NCBI RefSeq assembly: GCF_016888445.1
Contig: NZ_JAFEKF010000009.1
Span: 1-45,842, forward strand
Length of the DNA stretch: 45,842 bases
Direction of reading: 5' to 3'
Origin: Marinomonas ostreistagni
GTDB taxonomy: Bacteria; Pseudomonadota; Gammaproteobacteria; Pseudomonadales; Marinomonadaceae
Position numbers and translations under genes: made by a program
The notes under the pieces: model-generated
What the model was told of the DNA's origin: nothing
The model's database searches: none
The model's input: only the letters and a program-made list of their open reading frames with translations
In this document: one piece after another, positions 44,132 to 45,842 of the stretch
Layout of the letters: each line of letters starts with the position of its first letter
Numbering within the stretch: position 1 is the stretch's first letter

Positions 44132-45435
44132 AAGCATACGATATCGTACGAACCAGCTACTGGTTCGTACCGACGCTGATTATATTCGCCGTCTTGGCAT
44201 TACTGGCCTTGATGCTCTGGGTAGATCGCAACTCAGGCTTGCAGGAAGTGGATTGGTTGGCATTTCTGTATCATGCCGATGGCGAAATTACCCGTGATCT
44301 TTTGACTACCATTGCGGGTAGTGTAATGACGGTTGTCAGTATCACCTTTTCCATTACCATGGTGGCCTTAACCAACGCGTCTTCTCAGTTTGGTCCACGA
44401 CTGATTCGAAACTTCATGAACGACTCCAGCACACAAACCGTGTTGGGGACTTTCATCGCAATTTTTCTCTATTGCCTAGCGCTCGCACGAGCCACGGACG
44501 ATTTCGCTCAAGGCGACTACTTACCTGGGTTAGCGTTCGGTGGTGCTATGGTGCTGACCCTGACAGGGATCTTTCTGCTGATCTATTTCATCCACCACGT
44601 CGCAACTAACCTACAAGCCGATAACATCATCGACAATGTGTACGAATCGTTGCAAACCAATGTCCAAAGCATTTTTGAAGAACATAAACATAAAGAAGCG
44701 GCAGGTTGTACCCGCGAGGATGTACGCCAACACATTCCAGAACAAAGCCATATATGGCTCAACAGCGATCACGCGGGTTATGTTCAGGCCATCAACTACC
44801 ACACCTTAGCTGAGCTGATGAGCGAAGAAAAACAATACATGGAATTAATCATTACCTCGGGTGACTTTGTCACTAAGAACATGGCAATACTCAAACGCTC
44901 AGACCAAATACTGACCAACAACCAACGCGATAAGATTTTGAGCTGCATCACGCTTGGCGCAAAGCGAACACCGATTCAAGATCCAGAGTTTGCCATACTA
45001 CAGTTAGTCGAAATCGCCCTGCGCGCCCTGTCCCCCAGTATTAATGACCCTTATTCAGCGATCGCCTGCATCGATAAACTCAGCTCAACACTGTGTAACC
45101 TAACCAGCAAAACCTTCCCTGAGGGCATTGCTTGCGATCAGAATGATGAACCTCGTATTGCCTTTAAGACCGCCACCTTCACTGGCTTGGCAAACACAGC
45201 CTTTGATCAGATTCGCCAACACTCAAAACTCAACTTGGCCGTACAACTGCGCTTATTAGAAGGTTTGATTCGCATTGGTGAACAAGCCAACAGTGAAGAG
45301 CAATGGCAATTTATCCAACAACAAAAACAGCTCATTGAACACGACTTGAAACAGCAAGAGACTATTGGCAATGATCAAAAAGAGACATCAGAGCGATTAA
45401 ATATTTTGAATAACTTAATCGCTACTAAGGCTTAA
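44095..45435 (+). CDS. DUF2254 family membrane protein
   Basis: A 446-residue protein read from a TTG at 44095 with AAGGA 7 bases upstream; no in-frame ATG is nearby. It has four membrane segments (about 22-42, 66-95, 118-135, 145-165), and a long soluble C-terminal part with S-P-S-I-N-D-P-Y-S-A near 315-324, the signature of DUF2254. The function of the family is unknown. The 33 bases before the TTG carry no promoter I can point to. Confidence 0.85.
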   Translation: MPLPISQNNKLLKAYDIVRTSYWFVPTLIIFAVLALLALMLWVDRNSGLQEVDWLAFLYHADGEITRDLLTTIAGSVMTVVSITFSITMVALTNASSQFGPRLIRNFMNDSSTQTVLGTFIAIFLYCLALARATDDFAQGDYLPGLAFGGAMVLTLTGIFLLIYFIHHVATNLQADNIIDNVYESLQTNVQSIFEEHKHKEAAGCTREDVRQHIPEQSHIWLNSDHAGYVQAINYHTLAELMSEEKQYMELIITSGDFVTKNMAILKRSDQILTNNQRDKILSCITLGAKRTPIQDPEFAILQLVEIALRALSPSINDPYSAIACIDKLSSTLCNLTSKTFPEGIACDQNDEPRIAFKTATFTGLANTAFDQIRQHSKLNLAVQLRLLEGLIRIGEQANSEEQWQFIQQQKQLIEHDLKQQETIGNDQKETSERLNILNNLIATKA

Positions 45436-45470
45436 GCCCAACATATCCAGAAGGGCTCTTGCCAGTGACT

Positions 45471-45514
45471 GGCGGCGCTAGCCGCCTTGCTTAAGCCAAG
45501 CAAGCGTTGCTTGC
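45471..45514. other. hairpins in the gap after the DUF2254 gene
   Basis: GGCGGC-GCTA-GCCGCC (45471-45486) and GCAAGC-GTT-GCTTGC (about 45500-45514) form stable stems downstream of the DUF2254 stop. They lack clear T-runs; they may still end or stabilise the transcript. The rest of 45436-45690 shows no gene; it has G/C-rich GGCGC repeats near 45620-45655. Confidence 0.35.
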
Positions 45515-45696
45515 GATCGCGCGTGAAACGCCCTCGTACAAGAACCGAAGCCCTGAAGAAACTTTGAGGTAGGCGTCATAACCCTTTTGCAGCGCCCATT
45601 TCATATTGGCGCGTGGTGCCGATATGTGGCGCGCAAAAGGTGTTTGGCGCCGACTTTTACTGATAGACGGTATCGCGGCCTATTTTCGCCAGACGT

Positions 45697-45730
45697 AAAA
45701 AAGCCCTGACCGCGTTAGCGATCAGGGCTT
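45697..45730 (-). terminator. rRNA operon terminator
   Basis: AAGCCCTGACCGC / GCGATCAGGGCTT hairpin with a GTTA loop (45701-45730), followed on the minus strand by TTTTTT. It lies about 12 bases past the 5S 3' end. Confidence 0.92.
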
Positions 45731-45741
45731 CTTAATTAAAA

Positions 45742-45842
45742 GCTTGACGACGACCTACTCTCACATGGGATCTCCCACACTACCATCGGCGATGGCGCCT
45801 TTCACTTCTGAGTTCGGGATGGGATCAGGTGGTTCAACGCCT
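45742..45842 (-). rRNA. rrf: 5S rRNA, 3' portion
   Basis: The minus strand reads the conserved 5S core (CCGAACTCAGAAGTGAAA, then CGCCGATGGTAGTGTGGGA) and ends with GAGAGTAGGTCGTCGTCAAG. About 101 bases lie in the window; the 5' end is beyond the right edge. Confidence 0.96.

Noticed and set aside
1..45842. CRISPR arrays, tRNA genes or insertion sequences
   Set aside because: No regular short repeat-spacer array, no tRNA-like cloverleaf and no transposase were seen on either strand by eye; a tRNA scan was not possible.

Overview
The window is chromosomal DNA of a marine-type gammaproteobacterium, probably in the Oceanospirillales or a nearby order. This placement is inferred from the guaB-guaA/xseA neighbourhood, SfsA, HrpB, the rRNA leader and the moderate base composition; no species is claimed. 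The window lies between two ribosomal RNA operons, both on the minus strand. The 3' part of a 5S gene and its terminator are at the right edge, and the promoter, boxA leader and first bases of a 16S gene are at the left edge.

Left chromosomal flank (1-3000, all minus strand): rrn leader, sfsA, a short-chain dehydrogenase and a Wzz-type chain-length regulator.

Integrated element (about 3008-23625, 20.6 kb): it sits at the 3' end of guaA, between two 83-base direct repeats that differ at two positions and carry the last guaA codons plus the guaA terminator. A tyrosine integrase lies next to the right repeat. The core is a chimera of two plasmid types. Transfer parts resemble IncP (RP4): oriT, TraJ, TraI relaxase, and only TrbJ, a TrbK-like lipoprotein and TrbL from the mating-pair apparatus. 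Replication parts resemble IncQ (RSF1010): RepA helicase and RepC initiator, beside a region with three families of repeats and a run of hairpins. No coupling protein, VirB4-type ATPase or primase is present, so it looks like a mobilizable element that uses a helper. An AlpA-like regulator heads the replication operon.

Cargo lies at both ends of the element. On the left are a tiny charged protein, an 863-residue ABC-type ATPase with a zinc-hook-like CPLC and a possible anticodon-nuclease-like C-terminus, and an overlapping pair made of a nucleotidyltransferase-like protein and an XRE-ImmA metalloprotease. On the right are an unrecognised zinc/HTH protein and a complete QatABCD anti-phage operon. 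The element therefore looks like a transmissible carrier of defence genes.

Right chromosomal flank (23614-45842): guaA and guaB (GMP synthesis, with a strong terminator between them), xseA, an EamA exporter, a bacterial voltage-gated cation channel with an acidic selectivity filter, a small hypothetical gene, a minimal MscS channel and an AEC transporter. Next is a sugar ABC system of the ribose/fructose type with two binding proteins, preceded by a two-component system (OmpR-type regulator and hybrid kinase) that may control it. Last come hrpB, a phosphotransferase-family gene, a short orphan flagellin and a DUF2254 membrane protein, before the next rRNA operon ends at the edge.
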